37,084 nucleotides of DNA, from NCBI GenBank assembly GCA_003138365.1, contig PLFY01000101.1, forward strand, positions 1 to 37,084. Direction: 5' to 3'. Of this stretch, positions 15,932-24,916 are shown piece by piece (within the stretch, counting starts at the first letter, position 1; each line of letters opens with the position of its first letter). This DNA comes from Acidobacteriaceae bacterium (lineage in GTDB: Bacteria; Acidobacteriota; Terriglobia; Terriglobales; Acidobacteriaceae). Under the pieces are notes generated by a model. It did not search any database. It had not been told where the DNA came from and worked only from the letters and a program-made list of their open reading frames with translations. Position numbers and translations under genes: made by a program.

Positions 15932-18079
15932 CTACTTGCCGGGGACCGGCTGTGCCGTTTCAGTCCACAGGAAGGTCAGGCGGTCGGCATCGTCCTGGAC
16001 TTGCTGGTCGACGCCCATGCCCCCACTGTGTCCTCCCGCAACACTGTAATGGAGCAGGATGGGCCGGCCGCTCGATGAGGCGGACTGTAGAAGGGGAGTC
16101 ATTTTTCGCGCATGAAGCGGGTCCACACGGGTATCGCCGTCGCCGGTGAAGAACATCACGGCCGGATAGGCTGTGCCGCTTTTGACGTTGTGGTAGGGCG
16201 AATACTTGAGCAGATAAAAGAACTGCTTTTCGTTCTTTGCCGAGCCGTACTCCGTGGTCCAATACGAGCCCACCAGAAACTTCTGGAAGCGCAGCATGTC
16301 CAGCAACGGGTATTCGCACAGCACGGCCGAAAACAGTTCCGGCCGCTGGGTGATGGCCGCGCCCATCAACAGCCCACCGTTCGACGCGCCCTCGACGGCG
16401 AAATGCGCCGGCGATGTGTACTTGTTGTCAATCAGATACCTGGCCGCCCCAAAAAAGTCGTCGAAGACATTCTGTTTCCGCTCGAACATTCCCTGCTCGT
16501 GCCAGTGCTCGCCATACTCGCCGCCGCCGCGCAGGTTGGGCAAGGCGAACCACCCGCCCTGTTCCAGCCACCACGCCGTGTCCGGGCTCCAGTACGGCGC
16601 CATGCTCACGTTGAATCCGCCGTACCCGGTCATCAGCAGCCGTTCCGTTCCGTCGCGCTTCAACCCCTTCTTGCCGGCAATGAACATCGGGATCTGCGTC
16701 CCATCCTTCGACTTGAAAGACACCTGCGTCAGCTCATACTGGCTGGAGTCGAAGGGGATCTTCGGCTGGGCAAAGACATCTCGCTTTCCAGTCAACGTAT
16801 CCAGACGGTAGATGGTTGGGGGCACAATGAACGACTGAAAACTGACGAAGCCGTAGCGATCCTCGGTGCGGCCCCAAACCACCGAAGACGATCCAATCCC
16901 GTCGAAGTCGATCTTGCCGGCAGGCCTTCCATCCAGCATGTAGACCGCCGTCTCTGTCTTCACGTCCTTGAGCCGGTTCACGTAGATCTTTCCGCCCACG
17001 ATGGACCAATCGGAGATCACATCCTGCCCTTCCGGCACAATCGTCTTCCACACGTCGGGCATGATGCCGGGATCGGCCTTCAGAATCCTCCCCTTGGGCG
17101 CTTTGTAGTCGGTCTTCACATACCACGCGCCCTTGGCGTAGATCGCATCGAACCTCGAATCCATTGCCCAAACCAGCACTTCAAAAGTCGACCCCGGCTT
17201 GGTCAGGTCGCGATAGACAATATCCACGCGCCGGGCCGGCACCCCGCGCCTGATTGTGACCACCAGGTAGCGCCCATCGTCCGTGACGACACCCGAAAAA
17301 AGATCGTCGCCTGCCAGCTCCTCTCCGCGAAACTCGTGCCCAAACAGCAGCGCGTCCTTCGAATTCCGCGTACCCAACAAATGCCGATACAGCAGTGTTC
17401 CCTGTTTGTTATTGCGCGCGTAGTAAATGCTGGCTCCATCCGGCGCAAAATTAACGCCAAAATAACGCGCCGTAGGCAGCTCGTCTTCCATCGTCTTGCC
17501 GGTCTTCACATTGAACACGTGGATGCTGGTCTCATCGGCTCCGCCCTGCTGCACCGCATAGGCCAACAATGTCCCATCCCGGGAAACATCCTCAAGGCGT
17601 ACGGAGGTGTTCGGGTCGCGGCCCATTTGGGCGGGATCGATCAGCCGCTCGTCCTTGGCTGTTCCGCCCGGCCCCGTCCAGCCCCGCCGCACAAAGATCG
17701 AGAACTGCTGTTCACCGGCCAAACGCTTTCTGAAGAAGTAGCTGCCTGCGCGCTCGATGGGAAAACGCCATTCGGAGACATTCTCCAACTCGTCCAGATC
17801 GTCCGCGACTTGCGAACGTATGCGCGCCTGCTTCAGATAGCGCGCCGTATAGGCATTCTGGGCATCGATGAAGGCCCGCGTCTCAGGGCTCCGGGCGTCT
17901 TCAAGCCAACGGTAGCTGTCGGGAATCCTGGTTCCGAAGTAGTCGTCGGAAACCGGAATAGCGTCAACGGCGGGCGGGGGCGGCAGCGTGATGCCTTCGC
18001 GCCCATGAATGGTCTGGGCAACTGCGCCTGCCCCAAGGACCAACCAAATTGCCAATCCCAATCCAAAGGTCCGCCTCAT
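15932..18079 (-). CDS. secreted prolyl oligopeptidase (S9A family)
   Basis: The 715-residue serine peptidase should cleave short peptides after proline. It has a Sec signal peptide (MRRTFGLGLAIWLVLGAGAVAQ), then the N-terminal cap IPVSDDYFGTRIPDSYRWLED typical of S9A, a seven-bladed propeller, and the alpha/beta-hydrolase domain. The catalytic triad is Ser in EGASNGG (about 566), Asp in GDGDTRVDP (about 649) and His in AGGHSGG (about 684). I start at 18079 because AGGAGG lies just upstream and the signal peptide begins there; a longer frame to 18274 adds 65 residues of no similarity. It is divergent from murJ across a 75-nt gap. Confidence 0.95.
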   Translation of the reverse strand: MRRTFGLGLAIWLVLGAGAVAQTIHGREGITLPPPPAVDAIPVSDDYFGTRIPDSYRWLEDARSPETRAFIDAQNAYTARYLKQARIRSQVADDLDELENVSEWRFPIERAGSYFFRKRLAGEQQFSIFVRRGWTGPGGTAKDERLIDPAQMGRDPNTSVRLEDVSRDGTLLAYAVQQGGADETSIHVFNVKTGKTMEDELPTARYFGVNFAPDGASIYYARNNKQGTLLYRHLLGTRNSKDALLFGHEFRGEELAGDDLFSGVVTDDGRYLVVTIRRGVPARRVDIVYRDLTKPGSTFEVLVWAMDSRFDAIYAKGAWYVKTDYKAPKGRILKADPGIMPDVWKTIVPEGQDVISDWSIVGGKIYVNRLKDVKTETAVYMLDGRPAGKIDFDGIGSSSVVWGRTEDRYGFVSFQSFIVPPTIYRLDTLTGKRDVFAQPKIPFDSSQYELTQVSFKSKDGTQIPMFIAGKKGLKRDGTERLLMTGYGGFNVSMAPYWSPDTAWWLEQGGWFALPNLRGGGEYGEHWHEQGMFERKQNVFDDFFGAARYLIDNKYTSPAHFAVEGASNGGLLMGAAITQRPELFSAVLCEYPLLDMLRFQKFLVGSYWTTEYGSAKNEKQFFYLLKYSPYHNVKSGTAYPAVMFFTGDGDTRVDPLHARKMTPLLQSASSSGRPILLHYSVAGGHSGGMGVDQQVQDDADRLTFLWTETAQPVPGK

Positions 18080-18140
18080 GCAGTGCCTCCTGAGGACAGG
18101 ATACTTCGCGCAGCAGTGCTTCGTCCGCGCACAACCCCGG

Positions 18141-18146
18141 TAGAAT
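18141..18146 (+). promoter_or_regulatory. TAGAAT box before murJ
   Basis: TAGAAT (in GGTAGAATCG) ends 8 nt before the chosen GTG start of murJ at 18155. It fits a -10 element placed so that transcription starts at or just before the start codon. No -35 is evident. Confidence 0.4.
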
Positions 18147-18154
18147 CGAGTCCA

Positions 18155-19843
18155 GTGGCAGGAACAGAACCAACTCAATCCAGCCTGGACTCGAATTTGG
18201 GGGACTCGCAATCGGGGCGCGCGCGATCGCGGTGGGCACGCGGCCTGGGCCTGCTGCGCCCATCGCACGCGCATACGGCGTTCACGGCAACCATCCTGCT
18301 GATGGCCTCAACGTTTCTTTCCCGGATCATCGGGCTGGTGCGGGTCAAGTACATCGTCTGGCTCTTCGGCGCGGGCGTTGAAGCCGACGCGCTGAACGGC
18401 GCTTTTGTGCTGCCGGATATGATTTCGTACTTCCTGGTCGGCGGCGCGGCTTCCATCACGTTCGTCACCATTCTCACGCGCTATCGCGACAACGGCCGCG
18501 AGGCGGAGGGGCAACGGTCGCTGTCAGTCATTGTGACCACGATGTGCCTCGTGCTGGGCGGCGCCATCGTGCTGGCCGAGTTGTTTGCACCGTGGTATAT
18601 CCACTGGTGGTTCGATGGCTTCGATGCGCAAAAGGCCGCGCTGTGTGTCCACCTGACGCGGATCTTGCTGCCCGCACAGTTGTGCTTCTTTGCCGGGGGA
18701 GTCTTTGGCGCGGTGCTGCTGGTGCGCAAGCAGTTCAGCGTGCAGGCAATGGCGCCGCTGATCTATGGCCTAGGCACCATCGTGGGCGGCGTATTGCTGG
18801 TGCGGCGCATCGGCGTTTCTTCGCTCGCCATCGGCACGGTGGCTGGGGCGTTCTTAGGGCCGTTTCTCTTGAATTGGGTGTTCGCCCGGCGAGCGGGCAC
18901 GCGCTACCGGCCGATTCTGGACTGGCGCGACGAGGGTTTTCGCGAATGGGTGCGGCTGTCGCTTCCCCTCATGATCGGCGTTTCTCTGGTCACTGCCGAT
19001 AGCTGGATCATCGCCCACTTTGCCTCGGGTACCCGCGGCGCGGTGTCGCTGATGAGCTATGCCAAACAGCTTTTCACCGCGCCCATGGCCATGCTGGCGC
19101 AGGCGGCGGGCGCAGCCACCATGCCGTTTTTCGCCAGCATGTGGAGTAAACAGCGCTATTACGAATTCGCTACGGGCGTTGCCGACTCGGTTTCGCGCGT
19201 GACTGCGCTGGGATTACTGGCGGCCTCGGGCATGGTGACGCTGGGCCAGCCGGCGATTGACCTGGTGTTTACCGGCGGACGCTTTTCTCCAGCCGATGCA
19301 CGGGAGTGCGCCGCCTATTTTGCCATTTTTTCCATCTCTCTGTTTCTGTGGTCGGCGCAGGCCATCTATGCGCGCGCCTTCTATGCCGCGGGGAACATGC
19401 TTGTTCCCATGGTGGCGGGAACGATAGTGACGCTGGTTTCGCTGCCCCTCTATTACGCGCTCTACCACTGGCATGGGGCGATGGGGCTGGCCATCGCTTC
19501 GGATATTGGAATCGCGCTTCAAACCGTAACCATCGCCCTGCTGCTGCACCAGCGGCGCATGGTCTCGCTGGCCAGCCTGGACTATGCCGAGTTGGGCCGC
19601 TGCCTGCTGGCCTCGGTGGCAAGTGGCGGCGGAGTCTGGGTGGTGCTCTGGGGGCTGGGCAGAATGTTGAGCCGGCTCATGGGCAATCCGGGATCTTCGC
19701 ACATGGCTACGCAAACCCGCTGGATAGACTTGGGGCTGCTGGTGGCCGGGACGCTGGTTTGGGTGGCGATCGTAAAATTGGTCCTGGAAAAGACCGGGTC
19801 CGCGTTGCCCAGGGTGATGATGAAACGGCTGGGGATGGGGTAA
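18155..19843 (+). CDS. murJ: lipid II flippase MurJ
   Basis: This 562-residue protein belongs to the MOP superfamily and should flip lipid II across the inner membrane for peptidoglycan synthesis. Near the N-terminus it shows the MurJ core ASTFLSRIIGLVRVKYIVWLFG, then ADALNGAFVLPDMISYFLVGGA and repeated hydrophobic segments (about 13-14), including LPLMIGVSLVTADSWIIAHF and the GRFSPADA loop. The first 45 residues are hydrophilic. I chose GTG 18155: the upstream frame is open back to 16112, but that part is antisense to the peptidase gene. A TAGAAT box lies 8 nt before the start and there is no good Shine-Dalgarno sequence. Confidence 0.93.
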   Translation: MAGTEPTQSSLDSNLGDSQSGRARSRWARGLGLLRPSHAHTAFTATILLMASTFLSRIIGLVRVKYIVWLFGAGVEADALNGAFVLPDMISYFLVGGAASITFVTILTRYRDNGREAEGQRSLSVIVTTMCLVLGGAIVLAELFAPWYIHWWFDGFDAQKAALCVHLTRILLPAQLCFFAGGVFGAVLLVRKQFSVQAMAPLIYGLGTIVGGVLLVRRIGVSSLAIGTVAGAFLGPFLLNWVFARRAGTRYRPILDWRDEGFREWVRLSLPLMIGVSLVTADSWIIAHFASGTRGAVSLMSYAKQLFTAPMAMLAQAAGAATMPFFASMWSKQRYYEFATGVADSVSRVTALGLLAASGMVTLGQPAIDLVFTGGRFSPADARECAAYFAIFSISLFLWSAQAIYARAFYAAGNMLVPMVAGTIVTLVSLPLYYALYHWHGAMGLAIASDIGIALQTVTIALLLHQRRMVSLASLDYAELGRCLLASVASGGGVWVVLWGLGRMLSRLMGNPGSSHMATQTRWIDLGLLVAGTLVWVAIVKLVLEKTGSALPRVMMKRLGMG

Positions 19844-19849
19844 GCGATC

Positions 19850-21049
19850 TCAGGACAGGAATTTGAACGTCTTGCCTTGGGGCATTGCCTTCATCCGTCG
19901 CAGAAATTCTCCTTCGTCGATCTCTTGGGGCCAGTCCAGGTTGATTGTGACGATTTGCTCATCCCGGTTCGATGGATTCCACCGAAGATTAATTGCTTTC
20001 AGGTTCTCCAATTGCGTCAAATCGCGCACGAGTGCCCCACTCTCATTCTTGATGAAGGTGTACAGCGGTTTTGTGCGCACAAAAAGGTCAAATATCCGCA
20101 GGCGTTCTTCATCAAGAAGAATCTTCAGAATTTCAATCTGCCGCTCCCCGATCACTCGCTTGCGTTTGGTCTCCAGCCGGTTGAAGAGGCTGTACATGGT
20201 GTCGCGGAAGAGGGCGCGCTGCATGTGCTTGCGAATCTCCGCCGTTAGCCGTTCGCACTGGATGCGAACACCTTTCAAGGCAAAGATCAGGAAGGGCGTC
20301 AGATCGTGGCCGCCCTGCCTGACCTCGCTGAGAATGCGCAGGTACGCGGGCTTTTCGTCGTAGTAGTAGTTCGACATCGCGACAAAGGCCCTGTCGGTCA
20401 GTCCAGCACGCCGAAGAACAAGTGCCTCCATGGCGCGCGCCGTTCGCCCATTTCCATCGAGAAAGGGGTGCATGGCAGCGAGGTGATAGTGCAAAGCCAT
20501 TGCCTGCACCAGCGGATCGTGGTCGTGGAATTCAGTCTGGGTGGACTGAAGAAGTCCGGCAAACGCCTCTTCGCAGAGCGGTCCTCCCTCCGCGCCCCGG
20601 TGCGGGGGAATGCCAAAGGTCACGTTGTAGTCGCGCCCGCGAAGTACGCCGGGAGGGCAATGGTCCTCATCGCATCCGGTCACCAAACGACGATGAATCT
20701 CGCGCACAAGATCGGCGGAAACCGGCCGGTCGGCGGTCAGTTCTCCAATCCAGCGGTAAGCCAGCATGGCCGCGCGCGCCTGCCGCTGCGATCGCGTTCT
20801 GAGTTCCTCCGGCGAAACGTCCGGTCGGACCGCCTCTTCAAGCTCCCGCTCCGTAAACTCCGCGCCCTCAATCCGGCTGGTGCCGGCTACTTCACGCTTC
20901 AATTGCAGTTCCTGCAGCGCCTCCACCCAGCTCTTTTGATAGGGCAGAGCAGTCAGAGATTGCACCGCCGATTTGGCTTCAACAAGCGCAGCCATAACGG
21001 CGCTTGCATCGTAACGAATCCAGCGCTTTGGAAGCTCATAGCGAATCAT
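19850..21049 (-). CDS. Fic-domain AMP-transferase-like protein, class II
   Basis: The 399-residue protein has a complete Fic motif, HPFLDGNGRTAR (residues 194-205), with catalytic His 194. Upstream is the inhibitory motif TSRIEG (57-62), the (S/T)xxxE(G/N) form whose Glu blocks ATP binding, so it is a class II, self-inhibited enzyme. The C-terminal third is a winged-helix-like region (LETKRKRVIGERQIEILKILLDEERLRIFDLF) typical of this group. Such proteins usually AMPylate hydroxyl groups of target proteins; the target is unknown. It converges on murJ with only 6 nt between the stops. The upstream DNA is unusually AT-rich and has repeated motifs. Confidence 0.92.
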   Translation of the reverse strand: MIRYELPKRWIRYDASAVMAALVEAKSAVQSLTALPYQKSWVEALQELQLKREVAGTSRIEGAEFTERELEEAVRPDVSPEELRTRSQRQARAAMLAYRWIGELTADRPVSADLVREIHRRLVTGCDEDHCPPGVLRGRDYNVTFGIPPHRGAEGGPLCEEAFAGLLQSTQTEFHDHDPLVQAMALHYHLAAMHPFLDGNGRTARAMEALVLRRAGLTDRAFVAMSNYYYDEKPAYLRILSEVRQGGHDLTPFLIFALKGVRIQCERLTAEIRKHMQRALFRDTMYSLFNRLETKRKRVIGERQIEILKILLDEERLRIFDLFVRTKPLYTFIKNESGALVRDLTQLENLKAINLRWNPSNRDEQIVTINLDWPQEIDEGEFLRRMKAMPQGKTFKFLS

Positions 21050-21060
21050 TTGTTTCCCGA

Positions 21061-21184
21061 TTCATGTCCAACTTCATTTTAAACTCATTTTCATGTCATA
21101 ATCTATCATCTAATTTGTTTTCTTTCAATTACAGGATTGCACATAGATTTCATGTCTAGTTCATTTTATTTCCATTTTCACGTC
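21061..21184. repeat. two imperfect direct repeats in AT-rich DNA upstream of the Fic gene
   Basis: A 37-nt unit at 21061-21097 (TTCATGTC, then TTCATTTT, ATTTTCATGTC) recurs at 21149-21184 with few differences. The DNA is much richer in AT than the surroundings. The first copy lies 12 nt upstream of the Fic start, so operator sites for an autoregulator are possible; the second may serve the same regulator. Confidence 0.5.
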
Positions 21185-21260
21185 GTTTCCGGCTTGAACC
21201 ATCCGAACCCCGCCCTTTCCCGCTCAGATAGGCCGCCCGCGCTCAGGCTGCCCAAAGACA

Positions 21261-21286
21261 CAAAAGCCCCCGCCGATGCGGAGGCT
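21261..21286 (-). terminator. rho-independent terminator after the bactofilin gene
   Basis: On the minus strand AGCCTCCGC, a short loop and GCGGGGGCT (one mismatch; plus coordinates 21265-21286) are followed by TTTT. It lies 31 nt downstream of the bactofilin stop. Confidence 0.7.
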
Positions 21287-21316
21287 CTTGCGGCTGGAGC
21301 GGGGCCTGAAACTCAG

Positions 21317-21817
21317 CTACGGCTGAAGCGGCTTGAGCACCTCGGGGACGGCAGGGGCCGCAGCGGAACCGGCCAGCTTGGCTTCGGGCTTGCGGATGTC
21401 GATGCCGCCTTTGAAGAAGGCGCCATCCTCGATGCTGATGCGAGCCGCGGCCACATCGCCGGTCAGGGCGCCCTCGGCGCGGATGTCCACGCGGTCAGAG
21501 GCAGCGACGTTGCCGCGAACCTTGCCCAGGACGACGATCTCGCGAGCGGTGATGTTGGCCGCGACCTGGCCGTTGCGGCCCACGGTCACACGGTTGCCGG
21601 GAAGCGTGATGCTGCCCTCGACTTTGCCGTCGACAAACAGCGACTCTGAGCCGGTGATCTCTCCCTTAATGAACAGGCCCTTGCCGATGGTTGCCTGATC
21701 GCCGGTCGGAGGTGGGGTGCGGCCGGGGGGTTCAAACGCCGGAGCGGGCGGGGCGGGGCGGGGAGGCTCAGGGGTGGGGGTGAGGTTGGTATTTCCGGGC
21801 TGGCTTGGTTTCCACAT
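21317..21817 (-). CDS. bactofilin (polymer-forming cytoskeletal protein)
   Basis: The 166-residue protein has a proline-rich N-terminal tail (1-45) and a central right-handed beta-helix typical of bactofilins (about 45-140). The helix has repeats such as TIGKGLFIKGEITGSESLFVDGKVEGSI, and VRGNVAASDRVDIRAEGALTGDV. The C-terminus is alanine- and proline-rich. Bactofilins polymerise without nucleotide and place cell-shape or wall enzymes. I start at ATG 21817 (MWKPSQPGN), not at 22018, because the region before it lacks similarity and TACTTT ends 7 nt upstream, a possible leaderless promoter. A terminator follows the gene. Confidence 0.92.
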   Translation of the reverse strand: MWKPSQPGNTNLTPTPEPPRPAPPAPAFEPPGRTPPPTGDQATIGKGLFIKGEITGSESLFVDGKVEGSITLPGNRVTVGRNGQVAANITAREIVVLGKVRGNVAASDRVDIRAEGALTGDVAAARISIEDGAFFKGGIDIRKPEAKLAGSAAAPAVPEVLKPLQP

Positions 21818-21824
21818 AGCGCTC

Positions 21825-21830
21825 AAAGTA
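21825..21830 (-). promoter_or_regulatory. TACTTT box before bactofilin start
   Basis: On the minus strand TACTTT ends 7 nt before ATG 21817. The spacing is the same as in purE and suggests a -10 box for a leaderless transcript. AAGGA lies further upstream, too far to act as a ribosome-binding site. Confidence 0.35.
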
Positions 21831-22174
21831 TTTCCTTTTCTGTCCTGAAGGGACGGGGGTTGCCAAGGCAGGGTCCAATGCCGCGGGCCCAAAAAATCCG
21901 AATGTGTGGACCGCCGGGTCATTTGACTGCCGTCGGCCCCATAAGCGGCCACAAGTACGATGCTATTCCCTCGTGGCACACCAAAACGTTGCCTTCTCGC
22001 TATTTTAAAGCGGAGCACTGCCGTTTAACGAGGAGCTGGGTAAACAAGGGCAACCAGTAGCCAATTGTGTCAACAGTCCGGCAGCCTGACGCCAGACCAG
22101 GCCGCATTTCATTCTTTGCGGGTTCGGCGGCCAAGGTGCCGCATGCAGGCTTCCACGCCGGCTTGCCAATAGCC

Positions 22175-22180
22175 TACTCT
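22175..22180 (+). promoter_or_regulatory. TACTCT box before rnr start
   Basis: TACTCT ends 6 nt before the chosen ATG at 22187. It matches only the TANNNT pattern, so it is weaker than the boxes of relA and purE. No Shine-Dalgarno sequence is present. Confidence 0.3.
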
Positions 22181-22186
22181 TATTTT

Positions 22187-24868
22187 ATGACCGATCGTGA
22201 ACTGGTGGCGCGGATCGCCCGCTCTGCCGGTCAGAAAGCCGGATACAAGCAACTGGTCCGCGAGTTGAGCCTTGGCGGCGGACGCGAGCGGCGCCTGCTG
22301 CTGGAGCAGCTTGCCCGGCTGACCGCGCGCGGCGAACTCATCCTAGTGGACCGCGAGCACTGGAGCATTCCGCGGGCTGTTTCCGGAGTTGGAGGCACGC
22401 GGGAAAACCTGGCTGCCGGGCGGCTCGATCTGCACCGCGACGGCTACGGCTTTGTGCGGCCCAACGCGCGCCAGGCGTCCAAATCGAGTTTTGCCGAGGA
22501 AGACATTTTTATCCCTCCCAATGAGATCAACGGCGCCATGCAGGGTGACCAGGTGCTGGTTGAAGTTGAACCTCCAAAAGCCGACGGACGCCGGCAGGGC
22601 CGCATTGTCCGCGTCATCGAGCGGCGCAACCCGACCGTCGTTGGAGTCTTCCACTATGCTCGCTCTGACAGGTCGCCGGGAAATTCTGTTGTGCCATTTG
22701 ACGAGCGCATGACCCAGCACATCCTCATTCCCCCCGGGCAGGAGTTGCCGGCTGGCGGCAAATCCGCCACGCCGCACCGCGTGCTGGGAACGCAGGCGAC
22801 GGCTGCCGCAACGCATGGCAAATTGGACGATTTGGAGGGGCTGGAAGGCCTGGTCGTCGATGTGGAAATCACCAGTTGGCCCACGCCCACCCGGCCCCCG
22901 GTCGGCCGCGTGATTGAAGTGCTTGGTGATCCGGACGACTTTGGCGTGGATGTGGAGATGATGATCCGCAAACACCAGTTGCCGCGCGTGTTTCCGGAGA
23001 ATGTCCTGGCTGAGGCGCGCAGTGTGGCTCATCTGGATGAGGCCGAAGCCGCCAGCCGGCGCGATTTTCGCTCGCTGCCGATCGTCACCATCGACGGCGA
23101 GACGGCTCGCGATTTTGACGACGCGGTTCTGGTGACCGAACGCGGCAATATCGACGGGGGCGGCGGCTACGAGCTGCAGGTGCATATTGCCGATGTCGCC
23201 GAGTATGTGCGCGCGGGGACGGACCTCGACCTGGAAGCGCGGCTGCGCGGAACCAGCGTCTACTTCCCCGATCGCGCCATTCCCATGCTGCCGCAGGAGC
23301 TTTCGACCGGCATTTGCAGCTTGCGCCCCGGCGAGGACCGGCTGGTCCTGAGTTGCCTGATGCAGTTGGATGCCGATGGCCGCATCGAAAGCTACGAAAT
23401 CGTTGAGGGCGTGATTCGCTCCGCCGCGAGGATGACCTACACCGAAGTCCACGCTATTCTCGAAGGCGATGAATCACCCCACCGACGAAGACCTGTCAGT
23501 GGGGACCCCGACGCCGAAGCCCGCGCGCGCCACGCCGCGCTCGTTCCAGACTTCGTCCGGATGCACCTGCTGGCCCGCCTGATGAACAAGCGGCGTGAAG
23601 AGCGGGGCTCGATCGACTTCGATCTGCCTGAGCCGGTGATCGAGTTTGACGAGCAAGGCCAGATGCGCGGCGTCACAAAGTCCGAACGCACCTGGGCCAA
23701 CCGCCTGATCGAGGAGTTCATGCTGGCGGCCAACGAGTGCGTGGCTACCTGGCTTGAGGACCTGGGCGTGCCCTCAATCTATCGCATTCATGAGAAGCCC
23801 GAGGCGCGCCGCGTTGTTCAATTTGAGGAACTGGCCGCCGCCTTCGGCTACTCGCTGGGCCTCGGCGCTCTGCCCGTCAAGCGGATCCAGACCCGCGGCG
23901 AACGGCGCGATTCCCACGGCCGCGGCCGCAACCCCCGGATGCACGAGGTGCCCGAAGACATTCCGGTTACGCCGCGCATGTATCAGAAGCTGGCCGCGCG
24001 CATCGAGGGCAAACCAGAGGAGCGAATCTTAAGCTACCTGATGCTCCGCTCCCTCAAGCAGGCCCGCTACTCCGAGATCAACGAAGGCCACTTTGCCCTG
24101 GCCGCGCCTAGCTATACACACTTCACCTCGCCCATCCGCCGCTATCCGGATTTGATCGTCCATCGCATCGCCAAGACGCTGCTCAGGGAAGGTATGAGCG
24201 GCAAAGGTGAGATTGCGCACGGACGCCACAACTCACCATGGACGCATCACAACGAAGGACTGCAGCCGGGCAGTATGGCATCCCACCCTAGCCGCAAAAA
24301 CAAAGACGCGGCGAGGGTGGGTCACCCAGGGCATGCGGTGGGTGGGATCAGCCCCGGCGAGCCTCCCATTCCGGAAGCCGAGTTAGCGCAGATCGCCGAG
24401 GAGACCAGCCTGACCGAGCGCCGCGCCGCCGAGGCTGAGCGCGAACTGATGGAGTGGAAGAAGGTTCGGTTCATGCAGGACCGGGTCGGCGAGGAGTTTG
24501 CCGCCCTGGTGCTGAACCCCGCCAAATTCGGCCTCTTTGTCGAGTTGACCGACCTGTTTGTCGAAGGGCTGGTGCCCATTGACTCCCTGCGCGACGATCG
24601 CTACACCTGGCGCGAGAACACTCACGAAATCATCGGCGAGCGCACCGGCCGCCGTTTCAGGGCCGGAGATCGCGTACAGGTTGTCCTTGATCGAATTTTG
24701 GCCCAGGAACGCCGGCTCCAGTTCTCGATTGTGGAGGAGGGCCTGGCCCTCACCGGGCGGAAAGCCGCGAAGACCCCACCCAAGCCAAAGAAGAGCAAGC
24801 GCAAGGACACCACGGCTCCGGCTTCGAAAGGGAAGAAGCGGTTCGGCAGAAAGGCCAAGCGGCGCTAG
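22187..24868 (+). CDS. rnr: ribonuclease R with two in-frame insertions
   Basis: The 893-residue 3'-5' exoribonuclease degrades structured RNA. It has an N-terminal winged helix (residues 1-60, DRELVARIARSAGQKAGYKQLVREL), cold-shock domains (GRLDLHRDGYGFVRP), the RNB catalytic domain with VTIDGETARDFDDAV (acidic metal ligands, about 301-312), TSPIRRYPDLIVHR, an S1 domain (GEEFAALVLNPAKFGLFVEL) and a lysine-rich tail. I prefer ATG 22187 to GTG 22067 because the winged helix begins there. Two segments foreign to the family, about residues 425-442 and 685-723, coincide with palindromes in the DNA. The frame and catalytic residues are kept, so the protein may be active. Confidence 0.95.
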   Translation: MTDRELVARIARSAGQKAGYKQLVRELSLGGGRERRLLLEQLARLTARGELILVDREHWSIPRAVSGVGGTRENLAAGRLDLHRDGYGFVRPNARQASKSSFAEEDIFIPPNEINGAMQGDQVLVEVEPPKADGRRQGRIVRVIERRNPTVVGVFHYARSDRSPGNSVVPFDERMTQHILIPPGQELPAGGKSATPHRVLGTQATAAATHGKLDDLEGLEGLVVDVEITSWPTPTRPPVGRVIEVLGDPDDFGVDVEMMIRKHQLPRVFPENVLAEARSVAHLDEAEAASRRDFRSLPIVTIDGETARDFDDAVLVTERGNIDGGGGYELQVHIADVAEYVRAGTDLDLEARLRGTSVYFPDRAIPMLPQELSTGICSLRPGEDRLVLSCLMQLDADGRIESYEIVEGVIRSAARMTYTEVHAILEGDESPHRRRPVSGDPDAEARARHAALVPDFVRMHLLARLMNKRREERGSIDFDLPEPVIEFDEQGQMRGVTKSERTWANRLIEEFMLAANECVATWLEDLGVPSIYRIHEKPEARRVVQFEELAAAFGYSLGLGALPVKRIQTRGERRDSHGRGRNPRMHEVPEDIPVTPRMYQKLAARIEGKPEERILSYLMLRSLKQARYSEINEGHFALAAPSYTHFTSPIRRYPDLIVHRIAKTLLREGMSGKGEIAHGRHNSPWTHHNEGLQPGSMASHPSRKNKDAARVGHPGHAVGGISPGEPPIPEAELAQIAEETSLTERRAAEAERELMEWKKVRFMQDRVGEEFAALVLNPAKFGLFVELTDLFVEGLVPIDSLRDDRYTWRENTHEIIGERTGRRFRAGDRVQVVLDRILAQERRLQFSIVEEGLALTGRKAAKTPPKPKKSKRKDTTAPASKGKKRFGRKAKRR
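23477..23504. repeat. palindrome inserted in the RNase R gene (first)
   Basis: CCCCAC (23477-23482) and GTGGGG (23499-23504) form a short inverted repeat. It lies in a codon stretch (SPHRRRPVSGDPD) that normal RNase R proteins lack. It is likely a small dispersed element kept in frame. Confidence 0.4.
24282..24321. repeat. REP-like hairpin element inserted in the RNase R gene (second)
   Basis: CCCACCCTAGCCGC (24282-24295) and GCGGCGAGGGTGGG (24308-24321) are inverted repeats matching at 13 of 14 positions around a 12-nt A-rich loop. A further GGTGGGATC at about 24339-24347 resembles part of the arm. The encoded segment (MASHPSRKNKDAARVGHPGHAVGG) is foreign to RNase R. It looks like a dispersed palindromic repeat that inserted in frame. 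Confidence 0.6.
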
Positions 24869-24875
24869 ATGTGAA

Positions 24876-24895
24876 CGGCCTCTACACAGAGGCCG
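24876..24895. terminator. hairpin between rnr and the first DUF4870 gene
   Basis: CGGCCTCT (24876-24883), loop ACAC and AGAGGCCG (24888-24895) pair perfectly and are followed by CTCTTTGGGTTT. It lies just after the rnr stop and before the convergent DUF4870 stop, so it may end both transcripts. Confidence 0.65.
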
Positions 24896-24916
24896 CTCTT
24901 TGGGTTTAAAGGCCGC

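Noticed and set aside
16112..18154. Very long plus-strand frame that runs into murJ
   Set aside because: It is antisense to the prolyl oligopeptidase gene, whose domains and catalytic residues are clear. murJ similarity begins only after about 18200.
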